Source: Acidovorax sp. KKS102
GTDB lineage: Bacteria > Pseudomonadota > Gammaproteobacteria > Burkholderiales > Burkholderiaceae_C
Reading direction: 5' to 3'
NCBI RefSeq assembly: GCF_000302535.1
Contig: NC_018708.1
Coordinates: 3,100,001-3,164,000 of the forward strand
DNA length: 64,000 bases
Shown: one piece after another, positions 43,932 through 51,231 of the stretch
Layout: the number at the start of each line of letters is the position of its first letter
Numbering within the stretch: the stretch's first letter is position 1
Position numbers and translations under genes: made by a program
Notes under the pieces: generated by a model
Told to the model about the DNA's origin: nothing
The model's input: only the letters and a program-made list of their open reading frames with translations
The model's database searches: none

Positions 43932-44431
43932 TAGAGCTTCACTTTCAGCGTTGTCACGATCTCGTGCACTGTGAGTTCACCGAACCAGGCGCCGAGTTTT
44001 TCCGCCAGGTCCATGAGGTGCTTTACCTCGTCTGACAACCCTCTCGCCTTGGTTTTCGACAGCGGAATGGCCTCGCCGTTGTCGGCGAGTTTGAGCAGGC
44101 TTCCCGCGACGGCGAGCTCGATGGATTGCAGGCTGAGCTTGCGCCATCGAACTGAGCGGTCATGGATCTGAATCAGCAGATCCTGTTTGGACACTGACGA
44201 ATCTCCGAACTTTGCGGCGAACGCCCGCAAGCCCGAACTCTTGTAAGTGCGCTTCACAAATTCCGAGGTCGCCTGATGCAGAATGATAGGCAGCACAAGA
44301 AAGAGAAGCGGCAACGGCGGCGGGGCGTTGACGCGATGAGCCTCGACGTATCCACAACAAAATCGCCATACGAGCGCAGCACCCAACGCAGGGTTTTGGA
44401 CGTTTTGGGCCTCTCTTGCCAGCATCGTCAC
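43931..44431 (-). CDS. ABC-3C middle component (166 aa)
   Basis: GTG start overlaps the effector stop (GTGA at 44428-44431); an internal ATG (codon 3) is an alternative. The sequence NPALGAALVWRFCCGYVEAH, PPPLPLLFLVLPIILHQATS and DLLIQIHDRSVRWRKLSLQS is characteristic of the small helical middle components that link ATPase and effector in ABC-3C systems. It has no catalytic motif. Position between the two other components and overlap on both sides strengthen the call. Confidence 0.8.
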   Translation of the reverse strand: MTMLAREAQNVQNPALGAALVWRFCCGYVEAHRVNAPPPLPLLFLVLPIILHQATSEFVKRTYKSSGLRAFAAKFGDSSVSKQDLLIQIHDRSVRWRKLSLQSIELAVAGSLLKLADNGEAIPLSKTKARGLSDEVKHLMDLAEKLGAWFGELTVHEIVTTLKVKL

Positions 44432-45639
44432 GCCACCTTCTTGAGCTTCAGGTGTGCTTCATAGTTCGGGTGCCAGCCTACGAGCAAGTCGTCGGCCAGC
44501 ATATGGAAGCAACCGGGGATGAAATGGCTCGGGGGCGACATCGCCTGAACTGGCGCAGTGAACTGCATGCAGTCAAAGTACAGTGCCTGCCCTTGATGCT
44601 GCTCGGATCTGCTACCGTGATTCAATCCACAGGTTCGCTGCTTGTTCTTCCACGCTCGCTTCAGGACACCGTCCAGGTCGTCAAAGGAGGTCTCGTCAAC
44701 TTCGCCCCGGGCAGCCCAATCAGTCCGGTCGAACGAGGCCATGAAGTAGTCGCTCGCAGCCCCGAGCATCTCTTCGAATGACAACCCAATGATGTCCAGT
44801 TGCCGGATGAAATTGTCGGGGAGATATCCCCGCGACACCGCCTCCGACGGAGCCGGAGCACGACTCGAAAGCACTGTCTGACGGTCAATCTTTTGGACGT
44901 AGGACGTGTACCAGCCATGGAAGTCATCGCGCGCGATGACAGCCGGTTTTCCGACCTCAAGCAATAGATCGATGTGACGCTTTACCACTCCGCAGAGGTG
45001 ATTGGTGATGTCCTGGACCTTAGAGGGTGAAACGGGGTGGCTTCGGACGAGCGCTTCCAGATCAGCCTGGGGACTGCCACTGCCCAGGGTCAGTCGGAAA
45101 TTGCAGATGAGTCGTTCCAAAAGACTTTGATCGGCAGTGAATACCTTCTCGACGTACGAAGAAATCTCCGCAGCGACTCCCGGCTTCAGGTCAAACTCCG
45201 GAGGGCACCCCCACAGCTCAGTCCGTGCCTGTGCAATGGCCGCTCGGGCGCTTTCCAGCGTATTCGCTCGGGCGAAACCCCCAACGATCGTTCCTTCGAC
45301 CGGACGAGAAACGTAGAGTTCGAAAATCGCTTTTTCTACTTCGAACCCTGGGGTCGCCGCAAGCTCGACCCAATTGGAAAGAGTTTTCCATAGCGACTTT
45401 GCGCGGTCCGCGACAGGATTGGCCGTAAGCGCGCTCTTGCTTTGGACCAGCTTGACGGCACCAGCACCGTCATCCTGCGCTACATCGTCAAGAAGTTCGA
45501 GGCTGCAAACGCTCCCCTCCGGTGCTTGAAGCAACAGATGAGTGAGCCGCGTAAATTGAAGGCTGTACCCTAATGCCTGCCCCGGAACCTCGGTCTTCCG
45601 CTTAGTCCGGGATGGGCCTTTCGCTTTTGATGACGCCAT
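44428..45639 (-). CDS. ABC-3C effector component with nuclease-like N-terminus (403 aa)
   Basis: Start MASSKAKGPSRTKRKTEVPG at ATG 45639, after GGGGGA. Residues ~35-115 (GYSLQFTRLTHLLLQAPEGS, VCSLELLDDVAQDDGAGAVK, LVQSKSALTANPVADRAKSL) fit the dsDNA nuclease-like PD-(D/E)xK domain seen in SAVED/Cap4- and ABC-3C-associated effectors, with D-D and Q-S-K as likely catalytic residues. The remaining ~280 residues are helical and end in a Cys/His-containing segment (YFDCMQFTAPVQAMSPP, FIPGCFHML). It probably cleaves DNA when the ATPase is triggered. It is first in the operon. Confidence 0.75.
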   Translation of the reverse strand: MASSKAKGPSRTKRKTEVPGQALGYSLQFTRLTHLLLQAPEGSVCSLELLDDVAQDDGAGAVKLVQSKSALTANPVADRAKSLWKTLSNWVELAATPGFEVEKAIFELYVSRPVEGTIVGGFARANTLESARAAIAQARTELWGCPPEFDLKPGVAAEISSYVEKVFTADQSLLERLICNFRLTLGSGSPQADLEALVRSHPVSPSKVQDITNHLCGVVKRHIDLLLEVGKPAVIARDDFHGWYTSYVQKIDRQTVLSSRAPAPSEAVSRGYLPDNFIRQLDIIGLSFEEMLGAASDYFMASFDRTDWAARGEVDETSFDDLDGVLKRAWKNKQRTCGLNHGSRSEQHQGQALYFDCMQFTAPVQAMSPPSHFIPGCFHMLADDLLVGWHPNYEAHLKLKKVA

Positions 45640-45894
45640 TCGGTTCCCCCGATAGAAATCCCCCCAACCAATCCTGTTACATCTTACAAGAAGCAAGTGG
45701 TTATCTACCTGGTACCCGAGGCTGGGGCAACCGTGCCAGAAAGCCTTTTTCAAAAGCTGCAGATCGTGGTATGTAGCCCTGCCCTTGCATATCAACGCAT
45801 GGGGCTGCCAGGTTCAAGTAGCCCCATAGGACAAGCGTTGATGGGCATGTAGTTCAACTTATCCGCGGCATCGATAGAAAGTTAGCGGGTGAAG
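45640..45894. other. Intergenic region between ABC-3C operon and trb module
   Basis: No gene is seen. It contains a large hairpin (45791-45842) and must hold the promoter of the ABC-3C operon; no strong sigma-70 match was identified. Confidence 0.4.
45791..45842. repeat. Large bulged hairpin downstream of trb module
   Basis: ATCAACGCATGGGGCT (45791-45806) pairs with AGCCCCAT (45820-45827) and, after a seven-base bulge, GCGTTGAT (45835-45842). No T run. Possible terminator of the trb operon or regulatory palindrome of the ABC-3C operon. Confidence 0.6.
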
Positions 45895-46173
45895 TCATTC
45901 CGGCACACCACCAGCACTGAGCGACGATTTGGCATAGGCGACGGAAGCTTTTCGCCTGACGTTCGCTCGCCGGAATCCTCGATCTCCGGCCACGAACGCC
46001 TCCAGCATGTGTGGGATCAGCGTGACCGCATCGACCGCTTCGCCGTAGGTCTGCGCGTGCAGTGCGGCGTAGCGATCGAGTTCAGCCTTCAGGCTGGTCG
46101 GACAAGAGAACGTGAGCTTCGTGCTCTCGGTTTTGGGCAGCGGCCCAAGACGCAGCTTCTTGGAGGTGTTCAT
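45895..46173 (-). CDS. DUF2274 protein at end of trb operon (92 aa)
   Basis: 92 residues starting MNTSKKLRLGPLPKTESTKL. The body LTFSCPTSLKAELDRYAALH then AQTYGEAVDAVTLIPHMLEA is a ribbon-helix-helix-like pattern and matches DUF2274, regularly found after trbI in Tn4371-type elements. Its ATG overlaps the trbI stop by four bases. A DNA-binding regulatory role is plausible but unproven. Confidence 0.85.
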   Translation of the reverse strand: MNTSKKLRLGPLPKTESTKLTFSCPTSLKAELDRYAALHAQTYGEAVDAVTLIPHMLEAFVAGDRGFRRANVRRKASVAYAKSSLSAGGVPE

Positions 46174-47432
46174 CTCGCGGTTCCCCGGTTGAAGAACAGA
46201 GGCTGGTACGGCCGCAACACCAGGTCGCGGTTGACGATGATCCGCACCGGCAGGCCCGGCCGCTCTGTCAACGTCGGCTGAATGCTCATGTTGCGCCGGG
46301 TCATCTCCTGGCCCACCTGATTGATGCTGTCCTGCGCGCTGTCACGCCCAGCGATCACGATGCGATTGCCGTTCTGCCGGTTCTCCGGCTCGGCTAGCTC
46401 TGCGCCCACGCCCAGCAGTGTCGTCAGCGCCGCACCGGCAAAGACGCGATCCCAGTGCCAATCGACGCCATCCTCCAGGCCGGAGTAGCCGGCCGGGTCA
46501 GTGCCCGCGGGGTTGTCGAGCTTCAGCGAAGACGTGTCCGGCAGGATGATGCGGCTCCACACCACCTGCACGCGGCTCTGCCCGTAGCTCACCTGGCTGT
46601 TGTACTTGCCCAGGAGGCGCGAGCCCTGCGGGATCAGCAGGAACTTCCCCGTCGCCGTGTCATACACCGGCTCTGTCACCGTGCCAATCACGTCGCCTGG
46701 CAGGTCAGATTTGATGCCCGTCACCAGCGCCCCAGCGATCACCGTCCCGGCCATCACCTGGTACGGCGAGGACGGCATTTGCAGATTGCCGGAATTGCGG
46801 GTTTCTGTAGAACCGCCTTTCAGGAAAGCCTCTTTCTGGTCTTGCCGGTTCTGCACGGCGGTGGGGTCGGATGGCTGGGCCGCCGTCGAGGCCGGGCCAG
46901 CGGCCAGCGGGTCGAAGCCCGCCAAAGCCGATGCCGGGCCAGCCGCTTGCGCAGTCGCTGGCGCTGCGGTCTTGCCGGGAGTGCCCGAACGGAAGAACAC
47001 CGAGGAACCCGCGGCTGCTTCGGCTTCCTTGCGCCGAGCATCGTCTGGGTCGTGGCCTGGCGGCGCATACGTCGGCGTCACCGGCTGCTGTGCCTTCACG
47101 ATGGCCGGGCCCAGGTCGCCCGGCAGCGGCGGCCCCAGCTCGGGCACCTTTCGCGGCAGCTTGGAGTAATCCGAAGGCAGGCCATCCAGCCCTTCGGACT
47201 TCGAGACGCGATCGACGTTGTAAAGCTCGGTCTGCTCGCCCGCGCCGCGCCGATACGGCTGCAATGACCAGATCGTGGCCCCGAGCACGGCGACCGACAG
47301 GCCGCCGATGAGCATGGCCAAGGTGCGCCGATTCAGGCGCGTGACGGCGCGCGGCTGGGCGCGCAACGCCACCGCCTCGGGCGCAACCTTGCCCGCCTGC
47401 GCCGCAAGATCAGGGGAATCGTCCTGGCTCAT
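46170..47432 (-). CDS. trbI: Conjugal transfer protein TrbI (VirB10-like)
   Basis: 420 residues. N-terminal TM helix (RTLAMLIGGLSVAVLGATIW), a Pro-rich periplasmic linker (~75-210) and the VirB10/TraB C-terminal domain (VMAGTVIAGALVTGIKSDLP, QGSRLLGKYNSQVSYGQSRV, DWHWDRVFAGAALTTLLGVG, then LTERPGLPVRIIVNRDLVLR). It spans both membranes and forms the outer core of the type IV secretion channel. Last structural gene of the trb order. Confidence 0.95.
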   Translation of the reverse strand: MSQDDSPDLAAQAGKVAPEAVALRAQPRAVTRLNRRTLAMLIGGLSVAVLGATIWSLQPYRRGAGEQTELYNVDRVSKSEGLDGLPSDYSKLPRKVPELGPPLPGDLGPAIVKAQQPVTPTYAPPGHDPDDARRKEAEAAAGSSVFFRSGTPGKTAAPATAQAAGPASALAGFDPLAAGPASTAAQPSDPTAVQNRQDQKEAFLKGGSTETRNSGNLQMPSSPYQVMAGTVIAGALVTGIKSDLPGDVIGTVTEPVYDTATGKFLLIPQGSRLLGKYNSQVSYGQSRVQVVWSRIILPDTSSLKLDNPAGTDPAGYSGLEDGVDWHWDRVFAGAALTTLLGVGAELAEPENRQNGNRIVIAGRDSAQDSINQVGQEMTRRNMSIQPTLTERPGLPVRIIVNRDLVLRPYQPLFFNRGTAR

Positions 47433-47434
47433 GG

Positions 47435-48427
47435 TCAGTTCCTCCGCGTGCCGTCCGTGCGCTCGATCCGCACCACGTCGCCCTTGTCTCCGCCCAGACG
47501 CAGCTCGGCCGCGCCGAACAGGCGATCCACGATGTAGTACGGCGAGCGGAAGCGGTAGTTCACCAGTTGCCCGTCGCCCTGCGCGCCGACCACGAACAGC
47601 GGCGGCAGCTCGCCCTGGGCGATGCCCGGCGGAAACTGGATGTAGACCTTCTCCCCGTCATCGAAGGCGCGCAGCGGCTTCCACGGCGGATTGCTGCCGC
47701 TGACCGCATACCGGAAACGGATCTTCTCCAGCGACAAGCCGACATCGACCGGCGCGGCGGCGCTGGCCGCTTGCGCCTGGCGCTGCAGGGCCAGCATCTT
47801 GTCCTTCGGATACTCCCAGGACACCGAGGCCATCCACGTCTTCTCGGTCGAGGTCAGCTCCAGCAGGTAGGTGCGTCGGCTGGTGGTGACAACCAGATTG
47901 GTCTTGAGGCCCGAGCGGATCGGCTTGACCATCACATTGACGCGCAGCGCATCGCCGCTGCCGCTGGACGTGTCCCCGACGATCCAGCGCACCGTATCGC
48001 CCGCCGCCACCGTCACCAGTTCCTCGCCCGGTTGGAGCGCGATCACGGTCACGCGGCCCACGGCCGCATAGACCTGATACAGCGCGCCATCCGTGAAGGG
48101 CCACACCTGGATCGCATTGACGTAGCCCTCGCGTGTCGGCGCAATGCGCGCCTCGGCGTTGGCGCGGGACACGCGCACGGTTTCATCGGCGGGCTCTGCG
48201 GCGGGCTTGGCATCCGGCACAGGTTTCATCTGCGCCGGCATCGGCAGCACCTGCGGCACGGCCACCACTTCGACCGGTGCAGGTGGCTCCGGCAGCGGCT
48301 GGGCCTGCACCGGTTCATCGAGCGAAATGGACGGCGGCGGCTTGCCCTGCGTAGCGCAGCCAGAGAACAGCACGGTCGAAGCCAGCAGCATCACCGGCAA
48401 GACGGATTTACGGAAAAGATCATTCAT
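47435..48427 (-). CDS. trbG: Conjugal transfer protein TrbG (VirB9-like)
   Basis: 330 residues, start MNDLFRKSVLPVMLLASTVL. A lipoprotein-type signal ends at LFSGCATQG. The VirB9 domain follows (QVWPFTDGALYQVYAAVGRV, TVIALQPGEELVTVAAGDTV, KTNLVVTTSRRTYLLELTST, PYYIVDRLFGAAELRLGGDK). It is an outer-membrane-associated core component that pairs with TrbI. Its start overlaps the trbF stop by four bases. Confidence 0.95.
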   Translation of the reverse strand: MNDLFRKSVLPVMLLASTVLFSGCATQGKPPPSISLDEPVQAQPLPEPPAPVEVVAVPQVLPMPAQMKPVPDAKPAAEPADETVRVSRANAEARIAPTREGYVNAIQVWPFTDGALYQVYAAVGRVTVIALQPGEELVTVAAGDTVRWIVGDTSSGSGDALRVNVMVKPIRSGLKTNLVVTTSRRTYLLELTSTEKTWMASVSWEYPKDKMLALQRQAQAASAAAPVDVGLSLEKIRFRYAVSGSNPPWKPLRAFDDGEKVYIQFPPGIAQGELPPLFVVGAQGDGQLVNYRFRSPYYIVDRLFGAAELRLGGDKGDVVRIERTDGTRRN

Positions 48428-49128
48428 GGCTTTGCTCCTTCGTTTCCTTCCAGTTCGCGGCTCCACGACAGCCCGTTGACGTAGATGCCCAGGGGGTTCT
48501 TGCGCACGCGCTGCTCGGTGCGCGGCGTCTGCTGCACGATGGACACCACGGCGTTCCAGCGTTCAGTGCGATCCAGCGCACCGTTCACAAAGCGCGTCTC
48601 CGTCCAGCGCACGTTGAAAGACGTGTCGCTGGCGCGGGTCACGCTGGTGATCTGCACCGTCACCGACTCCTTGCCGATGCGCGCGAACGGGTCATTGGTG
48701 CGGGCGTACTCGTTGAGCACCACGGCGCCCTTGTCGGTCGTGTAGTCGTAGGCATCGAGCCAGTTCTGCCGCACCACGATCGGGTCGATGGACAGCGAGC
48801 GCACCAGGCCGATGAAGCGGCCCAGGTGGTAGGCCATCTGCGCATCGCTGGGCCGGTACGGCGTGGCGGCTTCGCCGACAGCGCGCACCTGGCCCGCGTT
48901 GTCCACCTCAATGACGTAAGGGGTGACGATGGATTGCGCGGAGCGCCAGACAAGCCCGCCCGCCATCAGCACGGCCAGCGTGAGGCAACCAAAGGCCATG
49001 AAGCGCCAGTTCCTCGCCTGCACGCGGGCCGAGCCGATGCGGTCGTCCCACACCTGGGCGGCGGATTGGTACGGGGTAGCAGGCTGCGGCGTGTCGGCGT
49101 AGCGCACCTGCGGTCGTTTGAATCGCAT
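48424..49128 (-). CDS. trbF: Conjugal transfer protein TrbF (VirB8-like)
   Basis: 234 residues. N-terminal cytoplasmic part, TM helix (FMAFGCLTLAVLMAGGLVWR), and periplasmic VirB8 NTF2-like domain (QSIVTPYVIEVDNAGQVRAV, LGRFIGLVRSLSIDPIVVRQ, RFVNGALDRTERWNAVVSIV, KNPLGIYVNGLSWSRELEGN). Inner-membrane scaffold of the mating pore. Confidence 0.95.
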   Translation of the reverse strand: MRFKRPQVRYADTPQPATPYQSAAQVWDDRIGSARVQARNWRFMAFGCLTLAVLMAGGLVWRSAQSIVTPYVIEVDNAGQVRAVGEAATPYRPSDAQMAYHLGRFIGLVRSLSIDPIVVRQNWLDAYDYTTDKGAVVLNEYARTNDPFARIGKESVTVQITSVTRASDTSFNVRWTETRFVNGALDRTERWNAVVSIVQQTPRTEQRVRKNPLGIYVNGLSWSRELEGNEGAKP

Positions 49129-49146
49129 GGGAGTTCTCCTTCAAGA

Positions 49147-50490
49147 TCAGGAATCGGAATCACGCAGGCTTGGCCCCTGGCTGGAGCTGCCGCCGTCGCC
49201 GCCGCGCAGCGTGTGGGCGGCGGTGGTTGCGGCATGGGTGAGCTGCTGCCTGCGATGCAGGCGCTTGGCCCAGGCGGGTTGTTCGGTGGATGTGGCTGTG
49301 GCGGGAGACTCGCTTACGGCCTGTGCGGCGCCGCCCCCCGACGCCGATCCGGCGTCATCGGGTCGAAAAGCCGCTGCCATGCGCTCCTTCATCGAGCGCG
49401 CTCCATTGGCCACCTTCTGCCCCGCCGCCTGCGCGCTGGTCTTGGCCACATTGCCCACGCCAGCAGCGGCGCCCTTGAGGCCGCCACCGGCCGAAGCGGA
49501 GCCCGCCTGGTACGCCGACCGGGCGCTGCTGGCGGTCGATGCCATCGAGCGGGCGGCGGCAGGTGCCATGCGTGCCCCGGCCGCCACGGCGCTGCCGACG
49601 CCCGTAGCAGCGGCACCAACCGCAACAGCGGTTCCGGCTGCGCCGATGGCAGCACCGGCCATCGCGCCTGCACCGAGCTGCGGCCCACCGGACACCAGCC
49701 CGGTCGCAATGCCCGGCCCGAAGATGCCCAGGGCCAGCAGGGACAACGAGGCCAGCATGATGACCAGCGCCCGGTCGATAGACGGCTCGGAGCCCGCCGG
49801 AATGTTGAACTCGGAGAACAACCCCGAGCCGATGCCCACGATCACGGCCAACACCAGCACCTTGATGCCCGAGGACACCACGTTGCCCAGCACCTTTTCA
49901 GCCAGGAACGCCGTCTTGTTCCACAGGGCGAACGGCACCAGCACGAAGCCCGCCAGCGTCGTCAGCTTGAACTCAATCAGCGTGACGAAGAGTTGCACCG
50001 CCAGCACGAAGAAGCTGACGATGACCACCAGCCACGCGAAGAACAGCACGACGATGGGCGCGAGGTGGATGAACACCTCGGGGAAGCCCGACAGCTCCTT
50101 GATCTGGTCGAGGATCGGGGCCGCTGCGTCGATACCGGCCTTGGCCAACCGTCCCGGCTGCAGGAAGTTGCCCATGCTCAGGGTCGAGCCGCTGGCCGTC
50201 AGGCCCAGGCCCGCGAAGGAGCGGAACACCACGCTGGCCAGCATGTTGAAGTTGCCGATGATGTAGGCGAAGGCACCGACGTACAGCACCTTGCGGATCA
50301 GTTTGGCGATCACGTCCTCGCCCTGGCCGGTGGCATGCCCCATCGCCCAGAACAGCCCGGCCAGCGTCATGTCGATGACGATCAACGTTGCGGTCAGGAA
50401 CGCCACCTCGCCTTGCAGCAGGCCGAAGCCCGAGTCGATGTAGCGCGAGAAAACGTCGAGGAAGCGGTCAATGACCGAAACGTCGTTCAT
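49147..50490 (-). CDS. trbL: Conjugal transfer protein TrbL (VirB6-like)
   Basis: 447 residues with five to six TM helices (EVAFLTATLIVIDMTLAGLF, LYVGAFAYIIGNFNMLASVV, LAPIVVLFFAWLVVIVSFFV, LTTLAGFVLVPFALWNKTAF, VLVLAVIVGIGSGLFSEFNI). A low-complexity Ala/Gly-rich region and a charged tail follow. Polytopic inner-membrane channel component. Confidence 0.93.
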   Translation of the reverse strand: MNDVSVIDRFLDVFSRYIDSGFGLLQGEVAFLTATLIVIDMTLAGLFWAMGHATGQGEDVIAKLIRKVLYVGAFAYIIGNFNMLASVVFRSFAGLGLTASGSTLSMGNFLQPGRLAKAGIDAAAPILDQIKELSGFPEVFIHLAPIVVLFFAWLVVIVSFFVLAVQLFVTLIEFKLTTLAGFVLVPFALWNKTAFLAEKVLGNVVSSGIKVLVLAVIVGIGSGLFSEFNIPAGSEPSIDRALVIMLASLSLLALGIFGPGIATGLVSGGPQLGAGAMAGAAIGAAGTAVAVGAAATGVGSAVAAGARMAPAAARSMASTASSARSAYQAGSASAGGGLKGAAAGVGNVAKTSAQAAGQKVANGARSMKERMAAAFRPDDAGSASGGGAAQAVSESPATATSTEQPAWAKRLHRRQQLTHAATTAAHTLRGGDGGSSSQGPSLRDSDS

Positions 50491-50502
50491 GGCCCGGCTC
50501 CG

Positions 50503-51231
50503 TCAACGGCTGTAGAAGTTCACGGGCTGCGGCGTGTACGGCGTACCGGTTCCCACGAAGCGCCGGTTTACCTCGCGGCCACGCTCCACGGCGGCGGCCT
50601 GCCGCGCGAATTCCAGCGAGGCCGCGCGGTCCTGCGTGATCTGCAGCCGCTGCGTCTGTATGGACTGCTTGGCTTGCAGGGCCAGCAACTGGTTCATGGC
50701 CTGCATCGCCTGCAAAGCGCCCACGGCCGACTGGCTCTTGCCCACCAGGTCGGCCAGCACGCCTTCGTCGTCGCTCAGGTTCTGCGAGGCCTGGGCCTGC
50801 ATCTGCATGGTGGTCTGCAGGCCATTGAGCGTGTTCTTCCAGCGCTCCTGCGCGTCGCGGTACATCTGATTGCCGCTCACCGTGGCAGCGTATTGCTCCG
50901 GATACAGGCGCCGGAACTCCCGATCCAGATTCGTCACGTCATAGGCCAGGCCCCTGGCCTGAGCGATCAGCCGCTGGGTGGTCGCCAGATTGGTGCGCAA
51001 CTGGCCCACCACACTGGACGGCAAGCTCGTCAGATTGCGCGCCTGGTTGATGAGCATCTGCGCCTCGTTCTGGAGCTGCTTGATCTGGTTGTTGATCTGC
51101 TCCAGCGTGCGGATCGCGGTCAGCGTGTTCTGCACGAGGTTCGTGGGGTCGATCACGACCCACTGCGCCTGCACGGCGGTAGCGGTGCAAAGCATGGCCG
51201 CGACGGCGGCGGCGACAAGACGCTTTTTCAT
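50503..51231 (-). CDS. trbJ: Conjugal transfer protein TrbJ (VirB5-like)
   Basis: 242 residues, start MKKRLVAAAVAAMLCTATAV with a Sec signal cleaved near VQAQ. The mature protein is helical (LEQINNQIKQLQNEAQMLIN, YPEQYAATVSGNQMYRDAQE, ERGREVNRRFVGTGTPYTPQ). It is a pilus-tip or surface-exclusion-type component. Its start overlaps the trbE stop by four bases. Confidence 0.92.
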   Translation of the reverse strand: MKKRLVAAAVAAMLCTATAVQAQWVVIDPTNLVQNTLTAIRTLEQINNQIKQLQNEAQMLINQARNLTSLPSSVVGQLRTNLATTQRLIAQARGLAYDVTNLDREFRRLYPEQYAATVSGNQMYRDAQERWKNTLNGLQTTMQMQAQASQNLSDDEGVLADLVGKSQSAVGALQAMQAMNQLLALQAKQSIQTQRLQITQDRAASLEFARQAAAVERGREVNRRFVGTGTPYTPQPVNFYSR

